Below are positions 7,250 through 14,849 of a DNA stretch of 16,165 bases, piece after piece. Origin of the DNA: Spirogloea muscicola. Lineage: Eukaryota > Streptophyta > Zygnematophyceae > Spirogloeales > Spirogloeaceae. Under the pieces are notes generated by a model. The model worked only from the letters and a program-made list of their open reading frames with translations, was not told the DNA's origin and searched no databases. The position numbers and the translations under genes were made by a program. The DNA lies in assembly GCA_009602725.1 (NCBI GenBank), contig WELB01000193.1, positions 200,713-216,877 on the forward strand. Reading direction: 5' to 3'. Every line of letters starts with the position of its first letter. Position 1 is the first letter of the stretch.

Positions 7250-7560
7250 AAATGCCAGCGCTCACGGCGCGTACTCGCGCATACTGCGCAGCGGAAGTCT
7301 TACCCTGAGGCACCGCTGAAAGGCGGTGACTCTTCGGAGGGTCTGGTGGGACGCAGCCATAGCACCCCGGACGGAGCACGACTTCGGAAAATGCCTACGT
7401 GCACGCCAGGTACGAACCCACGTGCACACGCGGTACGAAGCCCCAGGGCCTCGGACCGCTGGAATATTCCGTCGGTGGACCATTTGTGTCGATGGCACGA
7501 CACCGTACGTAGAAGTTGACCGGTACCGTTTGGCACGCCCGAATGAGAGGGGACTTACAG
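7250..7560. other. GC-rich island with a 23-bp tandem pair
   Basis: Clearly more GC- and CpG-rich than both flanks, with many ACG/CGT words. It contains two tandem copies of ACGTGCAC(N)...GGTACGAA at 7397-7419 and 7420-7442 (four mismatches). Open frames exist on both strands, but neither shows a known domain. It may be an inserted segment or a regulatory CpG-rich block. Confidence 0.45.
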
Positions 7561-8280
7561 CCTCAGCCTGAATTGACCATCATTTCAGTCGTATGACATG
7601 CAAATGAGAGGTGTACCTCAGGAACATCAAGCATCGCTGTTCGTTCCAAGCTTATAGCAGGCCTTATACGGTAACTCTTGTTTGTTCTCTCCTACAAGCT
7701 CGTGGCAATGTCACGGCTGCTGATCGAGAATATCTCATAAAGTGATAGGCATGCTGAGTTTATCGTCGAGACGCGTTCCAGATGCAAGGGTCTCCAGAAC
7801 TCACAACTTGGTATTTTGTTGGCTGTAAGATCAAATGACAGGCTCCCGTTCATATGTTAGGAAGACGGGGCTGGAATTGATAGAGGGAGCAAATTGGAAA
7901 CGGCAATTTAGCACGTCAAGCCAAGGAAGTAAACCTCCTGTAGATTGAAGGAGGCAGTAAGCCGTTGTTGCATATGATATGTATATGAGGGCCTAATCTG
8001 CCTATTCACAGGTCTATGCATTGATTGCCACGTGACTGGACTAAACTATCTGGCACTTCCCCGCATACCATGACCATCTTAGCACAGGCTCCATGATTGT
8101 GAGCACTGCCTGAGCAGAGCAGCGCCACTTCGGGTACAACGAACAAGCTCATTAAACCAGAGTTTGTGTTCAGCCATGTAATACTCCGACCGTTCAATTA
8201 CGCCAAACGCTGCTGGAAATGCTACATGCCACTGTATGTAGCTGTCGGCAAGTTCACGACTGCTAAGCTACCAAAGCCGC
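7561..8280. other. No recognisable feature
   Basis: Mixed-composition sequence with frequent stops in all frames. The longest minus frame (8006-8197) encodes no domain I recognise. No tail modules or inverted repeats of note. Confidence 0.4.
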
Positions 8281-8515
8281 TAGCCGCTTGACGGGCAAGA
8301 AGCCCGAGCAGGCGCGGGCCGTCTGTCCGCCGCGTTATGATCCAGAGGCCCGCCCGTGCCACAACCCCACGGGAGGTGTGGTGGCACGAAAGAAGCACCA
8401 CAAGCTTTCGCCGAGACCCGGCCTGGGAATTTGCACTGGTTGTCCAGTTCGACGCATGATCTATCGCCAGATATACCCTGCTGATTTCATGGCGGCAGAT
8501 GTGCAGCAGATGTAG
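8281..8515 (+). other. Open frame of unknown status, basic and Cys/Pro-containing
   Basis: One frame without ATG at its start runs to a TAG at about 8513 and reads PEQARAVCPPRYDPEARPC early and GLGICTGCPVRRMIYRQIYP later. The residue mix is not obviously random (Lys/Arg-rich, paired cysteines), and composition is more GC-rich than the flanks over its first 150 bases. No family is recognised and no clear splice sites were found, so it could be a fragment of an exon or chance. Confidence 0.25.
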
Positions 8516-8984
8516 AACAACATTCTGATAAGCATCTTGGGAGGCTACTTTTTACAGTACCAAACCATGTCTGGGCTTGAAGGCGGACACTCACCTTGCC
8601 CAAACCTCTTTCACGCGGCCCCTCCCAATCAGATCCTCCTCTCGTTCAGGTTGTCTACACGCTTCAGCCTGTCCGTGCGGGCAAGTCATCCGGCCGTGCT
8701 CAGGCAAGCGTGATTCATACAAGCTTTGAAGGCATGCTTCATATCAAACCTCGTCTGCAGCGACTTTGAAACGCTCCCGCCCTGACGAGCTCCAACAGTG
8801 ATGTGGATGCTCATGTTTGCGGTCAAGTTCCCCAAAGTTGCTCAGATCCAGGAACCCATCAGCTATGAGACCGTCAGCCTCGTGACGCGAGGTACGTGCC
8901 GGCCCAGGTCTTGTCCCGACCTGGACCTTGAAGGTGGCCCTTTCATTGCCTTTGATCTGCTGCTCCCGCTCCCCTTGCTTGTTT
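8516..8984. other. No recognisable feature
   Basis: No domain, RNA gene or member of the tail family is visible before about 8940, where sequence upstream of a tail (GCCTTTGATCTGCTGCTCCC) begins. Confidence 0.4.
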
Positions 8985-9115
8985 GCAATTTCCGGCCGTT
9001 TCGAACCTTGTTCATCTATTTTGGGCTGGCCTCTCACAGCCAATGCCTTGCTTAGAGAGCGCTGTTTCTTTCCAGCGTGATAAGCACCAGGTTGAGAAGG
9101 GAAGAAGCTCTTTCA
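8985..9115 (+). mobile_element. 3'-tail module, plus orientation (subtype shared with 885-1010)
   Basis: TTTCCGGCCGTTTCGAACC, the GGGCTGGCCTCTCACAGCC stem-loop, and the AGAGCGCTGTTTC block follow in the same order as at 885-1010. It marks the return of the repeat family and lies tail to tail with the minus-strand fragment at 9180. Confidence 0.65.
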
Positions 9116-9179
9116 GAAGGAGCACTATCTGTGAGATTCTAGTAGCTAGTCGAAACAGGGGTGATGAAGAGACTCTTCT

Positions 9180-9600
9180 TAAGCATTGGCTGTGACAGGC
9201 CAGCCCAAAAACAGGGGTGATGGCTGTGGAAGACCAGTCAAGAAATGAACAAGGTATGAATGAGCAAGAAAAGCATACCACTCAGTAAGAAGAAGAAGCA
9301 GGTCTTGATAAGGGGGTGATGGCTGTGAAAGTGAGACACCACAAGGTCCGAGAAGCCGGAGAGCAGATAGACTGCGGTTGGGAGCAATGGAGCAGCTCAC
9401 CAAGAAAGAGGCCAGCTCAATGTAATCTACAAGGTCCAAGAGGCCGAAAGGCGCCAGTGTTACATAGCTATGCAAGAGACTACAGCGGATGAGAGCTTGA
9501 GAACCCTGAGTCAGCAGCCGCAAGTCGGAGTAATTTGCAGCTGAAAAGAGGCACCCCGACGAGACCCAGAAGCAGCACCTATAGCACGGCCTGCCCGTAA
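9180..9600 (-). mobile_element. Retrotransposon 3' end at the 3' edge of the LRR gene
   Basis: Minus-strand reading gives SDLRLLTQGS near 9500-9535, the family C-terminus with its stop lost, followed by a UTR and at least three stem-loop tail copies near 9187, 9221 and 9320. The region 9553-9590 resembles the single unit of the 55-bp repeat at 1532-1641. It overlaps or abuts the last plausible coding exon of the minus-strand LRR gene, so the gene may have been truncated by this insertion. Confidence 0.65.
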
Positions 9601-9753
9601 GTGCACTGCGTGAGCCTGCTGTAATAAGGTGGGGGCTCCGTATTGTAGTCATAGTCTGGATGTGCAGGGTCTGCAAGAGGTGGGGCTCCAGGATCAAAGG
9701 AAGTACAAATTGTGTGGTCTGGCTTGTTCTTGACCTTCACACAGGCTCCTCCC
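9579..9753 (-). CDS. Candidate cysteine/proline-rich exon
   Basis: An acceptor GCACGACAG ends just before 9753 and leaves one base before the first codon, the same phase as the other exons of this gene. The frame reads GGACVKVKNKPDHTIC, then a Pro/Asp/Tyr-rich stretch with PDYDYNTEPPPYY, to a TAG at the edge of the retrotransposon 3' end. It could be a juxtamembrane or C-terminal tail. No good GT donor follows, so it is either the last exon or cut by the insertion. Confidence 0.45.
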
Positions 9754-9977
9754 CTGTCGTGCAAACAACCGAAATTTAGTAAAGAGACCTCAATAAAGTC
9801 AAAGCAGATTGAAAAAGAGCTGACTCAAGAAGCCCGTTCGTGCTGCCAAAGTATATGTAGGATACCGTATGCAGGGAGTAAAGTCTTAAAGTAGGTGTCT
9901 CTCTCTTGATCCGAAGGCCTATAGGGAAAGTACATCCATAACAATTGATGTGCCAGTGGACTGAAGGTCTTACTGAC

Positions 9978-10061
9978 TTGCAAATCTTCTCAGTGCACTG
10001 ATTTGAGCACGAGCTTTTGTCTGGGCTGGTGAACACTTCATTTCCACAGAAACCATTACCA
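9978..10061 (-). CDS. 84-nt cysteine-rich exon
   Basis: The acceptor is a strong TTACTTTTCAG, one base precedes the first codon, and the donor is TTTGCAA|GTCAGT. The exon is exactly 84 nt and encodes GNGFCGNEVFTSP, then SSCSNQC, then EKIC. It matches the exon at 10959-11042 in length, phase and the ending QC(T/A)(E/D)xIC. It probably forms a small disulphide-bonded module after the LRRs. The GNGFCGN start also resembles the xLCGxP start of plant LRR C-terminal caps. A second donor four bases on (GTCA|GTAAGA) is possible. Confidence 0.7.
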
Positions 10062-10157
10062 CTGAAAAGTAACACAAAAATATTGTGAAAAGAAGAAGCA
10101 ATACACACCAGATTCTGAAGCTAGGGATCTTCACCCCTGGGCGCCTGTTCATATCAG

Positions 10158-10235
10158 GCTCCCCCTACTATACATCAGAGAGAAAGACGCTTCCAGTAGA
10201 GGACGATGGCTAAGAGTGGCACAGCCCAGAAACAA
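10158..10235 (-). mobile_element. Solo 3'-tail module in an intron
   Basis: Minus-strand CTGGGCTG...AGCCATCGTCCTCTACTGGAAGCG, nearly the same as plus-strand 16025-16066. It lies between two cysteine-rich exons and has no attached ORF, another example of the tail moving alone, into a gene. Confidence 0.6.
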
Positions 10236-10639
10236 GAATACTAGATACATCAGGCATCCTCTGCTTGAAAAGTCGAGGAGCAACGAGTTATCAAAGGGTG
10301 AGGCTGAATGCACCTGCAATGATTTGTCTTGCAATCTGGCAGAGAGGTAAAGTTACACAGGGTCTTGTTATCAGCAAAGACTATATTGTAGCAGCCTCCA
10401 GTGCTGCACGATATTATTTATACAGCAAGTAATGAGGTCTCTGACGGCAAAAGAACATGGCATGCGGAGCGCTCTCTTGTGCACATCTGTACAGGGAAGA
10501 CGACAAGCAGTAGCTGTACAGACCCTGATTGTGCCTTGAGTACGTGAAGCAATCCGCTTCATAAGATTGCCTCGTAGGCATGGCAAGAACCAACGTCATG
10601 ATCCAAATTTTTGGGTAGAAGACCAGCCACCAGTGGCAC
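10236..10639. other. Intron-like interval
   Basis: No LRR unit, cysteine module or repeat-family member was found on either strand. Open frames here are short and rich in tryptophan, cysteine and histidine without order. Confidence 0.35.
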
Positions 10640-10775
10640 TTGAGAGTGATACAACAGATTGATACTAAAGTGCGAGATGTTGGACGGATATACATTTGTG
10701 CAAGATCTTCCAAGGTGTACCGTTATGGTGCAAGTTCCATTCCTAAGGTGTACCGTGACGGTGCAAGTTCCATTT
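10640..10775 (-). CDS. Possible cysteine-rich exon with an internal 11-residue duplication
   Basis: The acceptor GGGAGCAG and the one-base phase match the other cysteine-rich exons, and the frame opens with NGTCTVTVHLR followed by NGTCTITVHLG, then RSCTNVYPSN. The NGTC start is shared with 10959-11042 (NGTCVYQ). Each NGT is an N-glycosylation sequon. The 3' boundary is unclear: the shown end uses a CAA|GTGCCA donor in a different phase, and an earlier GTATAT is another option. Confidence 0.4.
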
Positions 10776-10777
10776 CT
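10712..10777. repeat. 33-bp tandem duplication
   Basis: AAGGTGTACCGT...AAGTTCCAT in two copies, 10712-10744 and 10745-10777, with three mismatches. The length is a multiple of three, so the minus-strand frame is kept across both. Confidence 0.85.
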
Positions 10778-10958
10778 GCTCCCAACATGAAGCCCACAAC
10801 CAGCAATCAGCAATTGTGCTGTCTGTGGGAGCTCTCATTGTTGTCTTATGTTACAGATGCTCCGCACAGAGAGATAGTGAATGCTGGTCACGGCACAACG
10901 GGCACACACAGGGATGGAGCGAGTGCATATGTAACTGGCATTCTCAGCATGGACGAAC

Positions 10959-11042
10959 CTGCATATGGAATCTGCACATTGGTCGAAGTAAAGAGCGCAC
11001 AGAGCACCGTCAACCCTGCTCTGGTAAACACATGTACCATTT
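10959..11042 (-). CDS. 84-nt cysteine-rich exon, second member
   Basis: The acceptor CCGGCTGCAG is followed by one base and then NGTCVYQSRVDGALC, FDQC and DSIC; the donor is TATGCAG|GTTCGT. Length (84 nt), start and end phase and the closing QCADSIC block agree with 9978-10061. Two exons that agree in all these respects and encode alignable cysteines are unlikely to be chance. The frame remains open beyond the donor for about 40 codons with more cysteines (CTRSIPVCARC), so an unspliced longer form is a less likely alternative. Confidence 0.65.
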
Positions 11043-11449
11043 CTGCAGCCGGGTGCATGAGGTTGCCTGTTCTTAGTGCGCAGATGTCCACTTACACCTC
11101 TGTATGCATGCAAGCTCGTCTACGGTTTCGTCTCTCAGGCAACTTAATAGGTCGGACAGTGAAGTTTCTTGTGGCCCTTCTTCAAGCCCCGAGCTGCCAA
11201 CTGCTATGACATTATGTGACAACTTGTACATCATTCTGCTACTGTACCCATGCCTTGGAGGTGCTTCCAGTGTTCCCACAATGTGCTGGTGCTGACAAGC
11301 TTGCGGGATGTACAACAAGCTCTCTGACTTATATGCACACCAGAGCAGCACACATTTCCAATGGCCAGCCACAAGGTGACAGACTAACAGCTTCTCCCTG
11401 TACTTTAAAGCGAACTCTTTGCCTTAAGTATAATGCAGCAATTGCTCAC

Positions 11450-11521
11450 AGCAGCGTCAGATTCTTCAAGTTGCCGATGGAGGTCGGTATAGATCCATTA
11501 AGGTTGTTGTTGTCCATATTT
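11450..11521 (-). CDS. LRR exon A (72 nt)
   Basis: Acceptor CGCTTAG, donor CTGCT|GTGAGC, exactly 72 nt, with one base before and two after the 23 whole codons. It encodes NMDNNNLNGSIPTSIGNL plus KNLTLL, a textbook plant-type LRR with every conserved Leu, Asn, Gly, Ile and Pro position filled. About three quarters of its bases match the exon at 13309-13380, its duplicate. It is the last LRR exon I can identify before the cysteine-rich part. Confidence 0.8.
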
Positions 11522-11764
11522 CTAAGCGAACGTGTGTATTCCACTGGTCAAACCGCTGTACCAACTTGGACAAGCATGGTTTAAAGCACTACAGATACAC
11601 ATCCATAATAATAACGCACTGTCCAGTGCACACCACGTTCAGAACCCTCTGGCTGAACGTAGTAGTCTCCAATGAAAGGTGCTGTGTTGGACGGCAATGA
11701 CAAGGCAACATTCACAGCAAGATCATGGCAAAGGTCCACAAGGATGCAGGATGTCTTGACATAC

Positions 11765-11837
11765 AGCAAGCTGAGCTGGTTGAGGCTTCCAATGCTATAG
11801 GGGATTGTTCCAAAGAGCTGATTCCCAAAAGAGATGG
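11765..11837 (-). CDS. LRR exon B (73 nt, one base too long)
   Basis: It encodes GNQLFGTIPYSIGSLNQL followed by SLL, with a GCT|GTATGT donor identical in its core to that of the duplicate exon at 13640-13711. The only acceptor in the right place (CTGTAG) gives 73 nt, which would shift the frame at the upstream junction. Either one base was gained or the true acceptor is non-standard. Confidence 0.7.
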
Positions 11838-11982
11838 CTACAGTAGCAGTGTCAAGCTTGTGTGAGACCATAGTCAGCTCACTGCCAATTCTGAGCCTCT
11901 TCGCTAGCATGGCATGAGCAGCATGCAGAGGCATCACTTGCATAGGCAGCAAGAACAATGTATATGCCGACCAGTGACGGAA

Positions 11983-12054
11983 GGGTGAGGATTGGTGAGG
12001 CCAGTCACATAAGAAGGAAACGGCTGCTCAGGCAGGTTGTTCCGAGAGGCGTCA
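11983..12054 (-). CDS. Degenerate LRR exon without a donor
   Basis: After a CGTGGCAG acceptor the 72-nt window in the usual phase encodes SRNNLPEQPFPSYVTGLTN, which fits LxxNxLxxxxFPxxxxxLxN. The position where all sister exons have GT reads TT, so it would not be spliced normally. This is a relic LRR exon or a lucky fit. The acceptor and phase agreement favours a relic. Confidence 0.4.
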
Positions 12055-12353
12055 CTGCCACGTGACTAATGGCATGTATCAGCTATTTATAGAGACATTA
12101 GTGAGATGTAGCGATAGGGCTCATGATGTTGTCAGGTGCACTGGTGTGACAAGGTCCATGGTAGCAGTACATGCTGGCCAAGCTTCCTATCACACAGTCT
12201 GCCTGTGAGAGGCTGGCAGAGCAAAGGTGTCCGTGCTTTCACTTCAAGCTGCCTTTGTGGGGGGTAAAGTATGGCATAGGCATGTACGTGCTTCGTTCTG
12301 ATGCAGTTGTTGATGTCACTGCGGGAAGTTTAAGGGTTCGGGGTTAAGTAATA

Positions 12354-12370
12354 AGGGGTTTAGGGTTTAG
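12354..12370. repeat. Short plant-type telomere-like repeat
   Basis: GGGGTTTAGGGTTTAG contains two TTTAGGG-like units, with imperfect relatives (TTTAAGGGTTCGGGG) just upstream. It lies in the presumed intron next to the LRR exon that lacks its donor. It is too short to mark a telomere; the complementary AAACCCTA is also a known promoter motif in plants. Confidence 0.5.
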
Positions 12371-12388
12371 CATTGGTAGCATGCTTAT

Positions 12389-12457
12389 AAGACTGTTAGA
12401 AATTGGAGCTTGCCGATGGAACTTGACAATGCCGAGATAGCATTGCCACCCACAACA
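12389..12457 (-). CDS. LRR exon with a missing codon and lost donor (69 nt)
   Basis: After a CTTCCTCAG acceptor it encodes VVGGNAISALSSSIGKL and QFLTVL, one residue short of the standard repeat exactly at the GxIP turn. The donor position reads TT|ATAAGC where sister exons have GTAAGC, a single change that destroys the splice site. It is good evidence of decay. Confidence 0.6.
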
Positions 12458-12569
12458 CTGAGGAAGATGGAACAACTGCCCACTATCGTCAAAGGCCACA
12501 CTGCAATCAGCTAACAGCTCTGCAACCAAGAACCTTGAGACGCTTGAAAGAAAGGGAGATTTTCCGTAC

Positions 12570-12641
12570 AGCTTCTGCAACCCCGTGAGTCGATCCAATG
12601 TGCTGGGCAGAGGTCCACTCAGCTTGTTATCATTGACAATA
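12570..12641 (-). CDS. LRR exon (72 nt)
   Basis: A pyrimidine-rich CTGTTTTTGCAG acceptor and a GCT|GTACGG donor bound exactly 72 nt in the common phase. It encodes IVNDNKLSGPLPSTLDRL and TGLQKL. It has the normal LRR skeleton with Pro-Leu-Pro in place of x-Ile-Pro. No defects seen. Confidence 0.8.
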
Positions 12642-12911
12642 CTGCAAAAACAGGCGGAAGTCCCTGAGGATCGTGACGACCCGACTTAAGCATTGCAAGC
12701 TATCACGAACCTGTGTGCCCTTTGTAAGCTGACAATCCATGAAAGGATAACAAGTAAGAAAGCAACACTAGTACACTATGCAGCCCTGAAATGTCCACCA
12801 TATGCTTCACACAAGTGGCAAACTAAATTATTTCAATTTGGTGGGCTAGATGTGATGCTTTCTAGGATTCTCAAGCACTTTGCAGAGTTGCTTTCTCAGA
12901 ATACTACTCAC

Positions 12912-12983
12912 AATATCGCAAGCTTTGTTAGTGCATTGATGGAAGATGGTATTTCCCCAGTCAGTAGATTGTAAGCAAGATGC
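12912..12983 (-). CDS. LRR exon (72 nt)
   Basis: A TGCTCCAG acceptor and an ATATT|GTGAGT donor bound exactly 72 nt in the common phase. It encodes HLAYNLLTGEIPSSINALTK then LAIL. This frame is short and hidden among longer open frames, but both splice sites and all structural residues are in place. No defects seen. Confidence 0.8.
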
Positions 12984-13188
12984 CTGGAGCATATTCCAAG
13001 AGAATGTCACAACAATCCGCTTCGTCAGTGAACCAAATAAAGGCAAGCAGGCTTCACCATTAGTGACCAGAAGAATCTTGTGAGGCACAAATGCTCCATG
13101 GTCATCGGCCTCACAATATAAAAGAGGAGGAGGAGGAGGAGTGCAGCCATGGAAGAAAAAGTCATGAATGCAAATTCGTATTCATCAT

Positions 13189-13260
13189 ATGAGCTCTTTC
13201 ACAGGGGCAAAAGCCATGGATGCAGACGGTATTGACCCTAAGAGCTCTCTGATCCGGACG
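13189..13260 (-). pseudogene. Possible relic LRR unit
   Basis: The minus frame reads RIRELLGSIPSASMAFAPVK, which has the L-x-GSIP turn and spacing of an LRR, but neither an AG acceptor nor a GT donor stands at the expected ends. If real, it is an exon that has lost both sites. The short match could be chance. Confidence 0.25.
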
Positions 13261-13308
13261 GAGATCACTGCCTTGACAGCACAAGAGCCTCATGTAAAAT
13301 CTGCTTAC

Positions 13309-13380
13309 AACAGTGTCAGATTCTTCAGGTTGCCATTGGAAGTGGGAATTGGCCCGTTCAGGCTGTTGTTGTCCAAGTTC
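13309..13380 (-). CDS. LRR exon A' (72 nt), duplicate of A
   Basis: A CTCATTCAG acceptor and a CTGTT|GTAAGC donor bound exactly 72 nt in the common phase. It encodes NLDNNSLNGPIPTSNGNL then KNLTLL, with Asn in place of the conserved Ile of SIG. The minus frame stays open upstream (GILGNNILKFGVPFLG), so a longer exon is possible, but the 72-nt form matches its sisters. Confidence 0.8.
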
Positions 13381-13639
13381 CTGAATGAGGGTCCAAGAAA
13401 CGGCACTCCAAATTTGAGGATGTTATTGCCTAGAATACCAATTGGCGCAAGGTTGGCCACCTACTTTTTGATCACTATCGACAGTCATCATCTCTCCTCC
13501 AACACCACATGGATACTCCCTCCTACATTCAGGAGTGAGACGTCACTCTACACATAAGCTCCAGCACCACATGATCACGCAGATGCAGTCATTGTTGCGA
13601 AAACCCCATGCCAGAGGTTATCATAGGATATATACATAC

Positions 13640-13711
13640 AGCAGACTGAGATTGTGAAGGCTTCCTATGCTGGAAGGGATCTGTCCAAAGAGCCAATTCC
13701 CGTATAGGTGC
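13640..13711 (-). CDS. LRR exon B' (72 nt), duplicate of B
   Basis: A TATTTGCAG acceptor and a CTGCT|GTATGT donor bound exactly 72 nt in the common phase. It encodes HLYGNWLFGQIPSSIGSL then HNLSLL. About two thirds of the bases match exon B at 11765-11837, and the following intron to A' (259 nt) is close in length to the B-to-A intron (243 nt). Confidence 0.8.
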
Positions 13712-13897
13712 CTGCAAATATGCAACAGCAACTTTTGGATGAGGACCAAACCCTTTTACCAACCAAGAGCCGGCCATTACAGGGTCCACCTGCCTCTTCA
13801 TTGCTGCATGCACAGCGAGAAGCTTCATTCTAATGACTATCCAGCATGATGCACTCATGACACCCTGGTGACTGGAAAGGCCACCTTGAGGACTTAC

Positions 13898-13968
13898 AAC
13901 GTATTGAGGTATACGAGTTCCCTATGTTGTATGGGATCACTGTATTGATGCCAAGGTTGATGAGTTGT
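13898..13968 (-). CDS. LRR exon, one base short (71 nt)
   Basis: A GTGTTCCAG acceptor and a perfect GTAAGT donor bound 71 nt. The frame reads QLINLGINTVIPYNIGNS, a weak LRR that keeps xIPxxIGN but lacks several leucines. The missing base would shift the frame downstream. Joined to the cap exon it would also complete a TAA codon. Confidence 0.55.
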
Positions 13969-14087
13969 CTGGAACACACGCACAACGTTTGTGTCACTCG
14001 CCGGTCTGCTGAATACAAAAGCTGAGGCAGCAAGTACAAAAGCCTATTTCCCTCAGAGAAGAGTCAGGCTAGGGAGGTGATACTCAC

Positions 14088-14247
14088 TATGCGGAAACCC
14101 TGTGAGAGGGAATGTCGCAGGTGATGCCATACCAGGCGCAGCTGCCCAGGACGGTGGTGCAATTTGCACACGGGTCTGTTCCTTGCCAGGTTGCTAGCTG
14201 AGAAGGTGGATTGAGCTGCGATTGCTTGAAATTTCGAAAAGGAGCAT
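14088..14247 (-). CDS. LRRNT cap exon
   Basis: The acceptor CTGTGCCAG and donor GCATA|GTGAGT bound 160 nt. It encodes APFRNFKQSQLNPPSQLATW, then QGTDPCANC, then CAWYGITCD, and finally HRVSA. This is the cysteine-bearing cap (pattern W-x-G-x-DPC...W-x-GI-x-C) that precedes the repeats in plant LRR receptor-like proteins and shields the hydrophobic core. It ends in phase 2, as the LRR exons need, but its last two bases are TA. Followed by the A or G that starts the next two exons, this gives a stop. Sister exons end in CT or TT, so a single change could have caused it. Confidence 0.75.
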
Positions 14248-14849
14248 CTGGCACAGATGGTTAGCCAGTGGATTCTGAGCAAGTTGCAAAGTGGCGAAAG
14301 TTGAGGTGATGTCGAGTCACTTGACTCGTCTGCGGTGACAAGATCAACTTCGCCAGAGCACTGAAGCATTGTAGAGTTTGACGTACCATGACGATTGATT
14401 CAAGCACCTTACATCTTAGGTTTTTGCATGCAACACGCTCGCTGACAGGGTGGTTCATCAGACAGCCACTTCGTCTTACGTGGTGCCTCTGGCACCACCT
14501 GGTGCCACAATCAATGCACGATAAAGACGACAGATAACTCAATGCTGGTGGGGCAGCCAGAAGCTTGCTGCTGTTCGTCCAAGCCAAGGCGTGTTTTTTT
14601 GCGGCTGCTGTGCCAGCACAGTGGGCTTGCAGCAGCAGGCGTGTCATGGGCGCAACATCGGCCAAGTAGCTCTGTCACAAGTGTCTCCTGAGCTCAGTGA
14701 GCAGACTTCTGCATGATACCACGATGACCACCACAATTCATGACCGAAGGAGAGCAACGCCACGGTTGCATCTCCACGACTGGAACGCTCAGGTGCACAA
14801 CCGAGAAGATAAGGACTGCTCGGGCGGGGAGAGGTCTAGAGCTGCTCAC
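14248..14849. other. Intron-like interval
   Basis: Probable first intron. An open minus frame (14261-14665) covers most of it but encodes no domain I recognise, and contains a possible GCACCAC|GTAAGA donor near 14475. I see no repeat-family member. Confidence 0.35.

Noticed and set aside
9970-10152. Minus-strand frame with a hydrophobic stretch CVLLLLFTIFLCYF that looks like a transmembrane helix
   Set aside because: It coincides with the pyrimidine-rich tract before a good acceptor, which encodes Leu/Phe/Ile in any frame, and runs out of frame through the 84-nt cysteine exon.
10816-11076. Plus-strand cysteine/tryptophan-rich frame opposite the 10959-11042 exon
   Set aside because: The minus strand has matching splice sites and a homologous exon at 9978-10061; the plus frame has neither.
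11215-11285. Minus-strand peptide IVGTLEAPPRHGYSSRMMYK considered as another LRR exon
   Set aside because: A 71-nt block with AG and GT borders exists, but the GTL turn is in the wrong place and the leucine positions do not fit.
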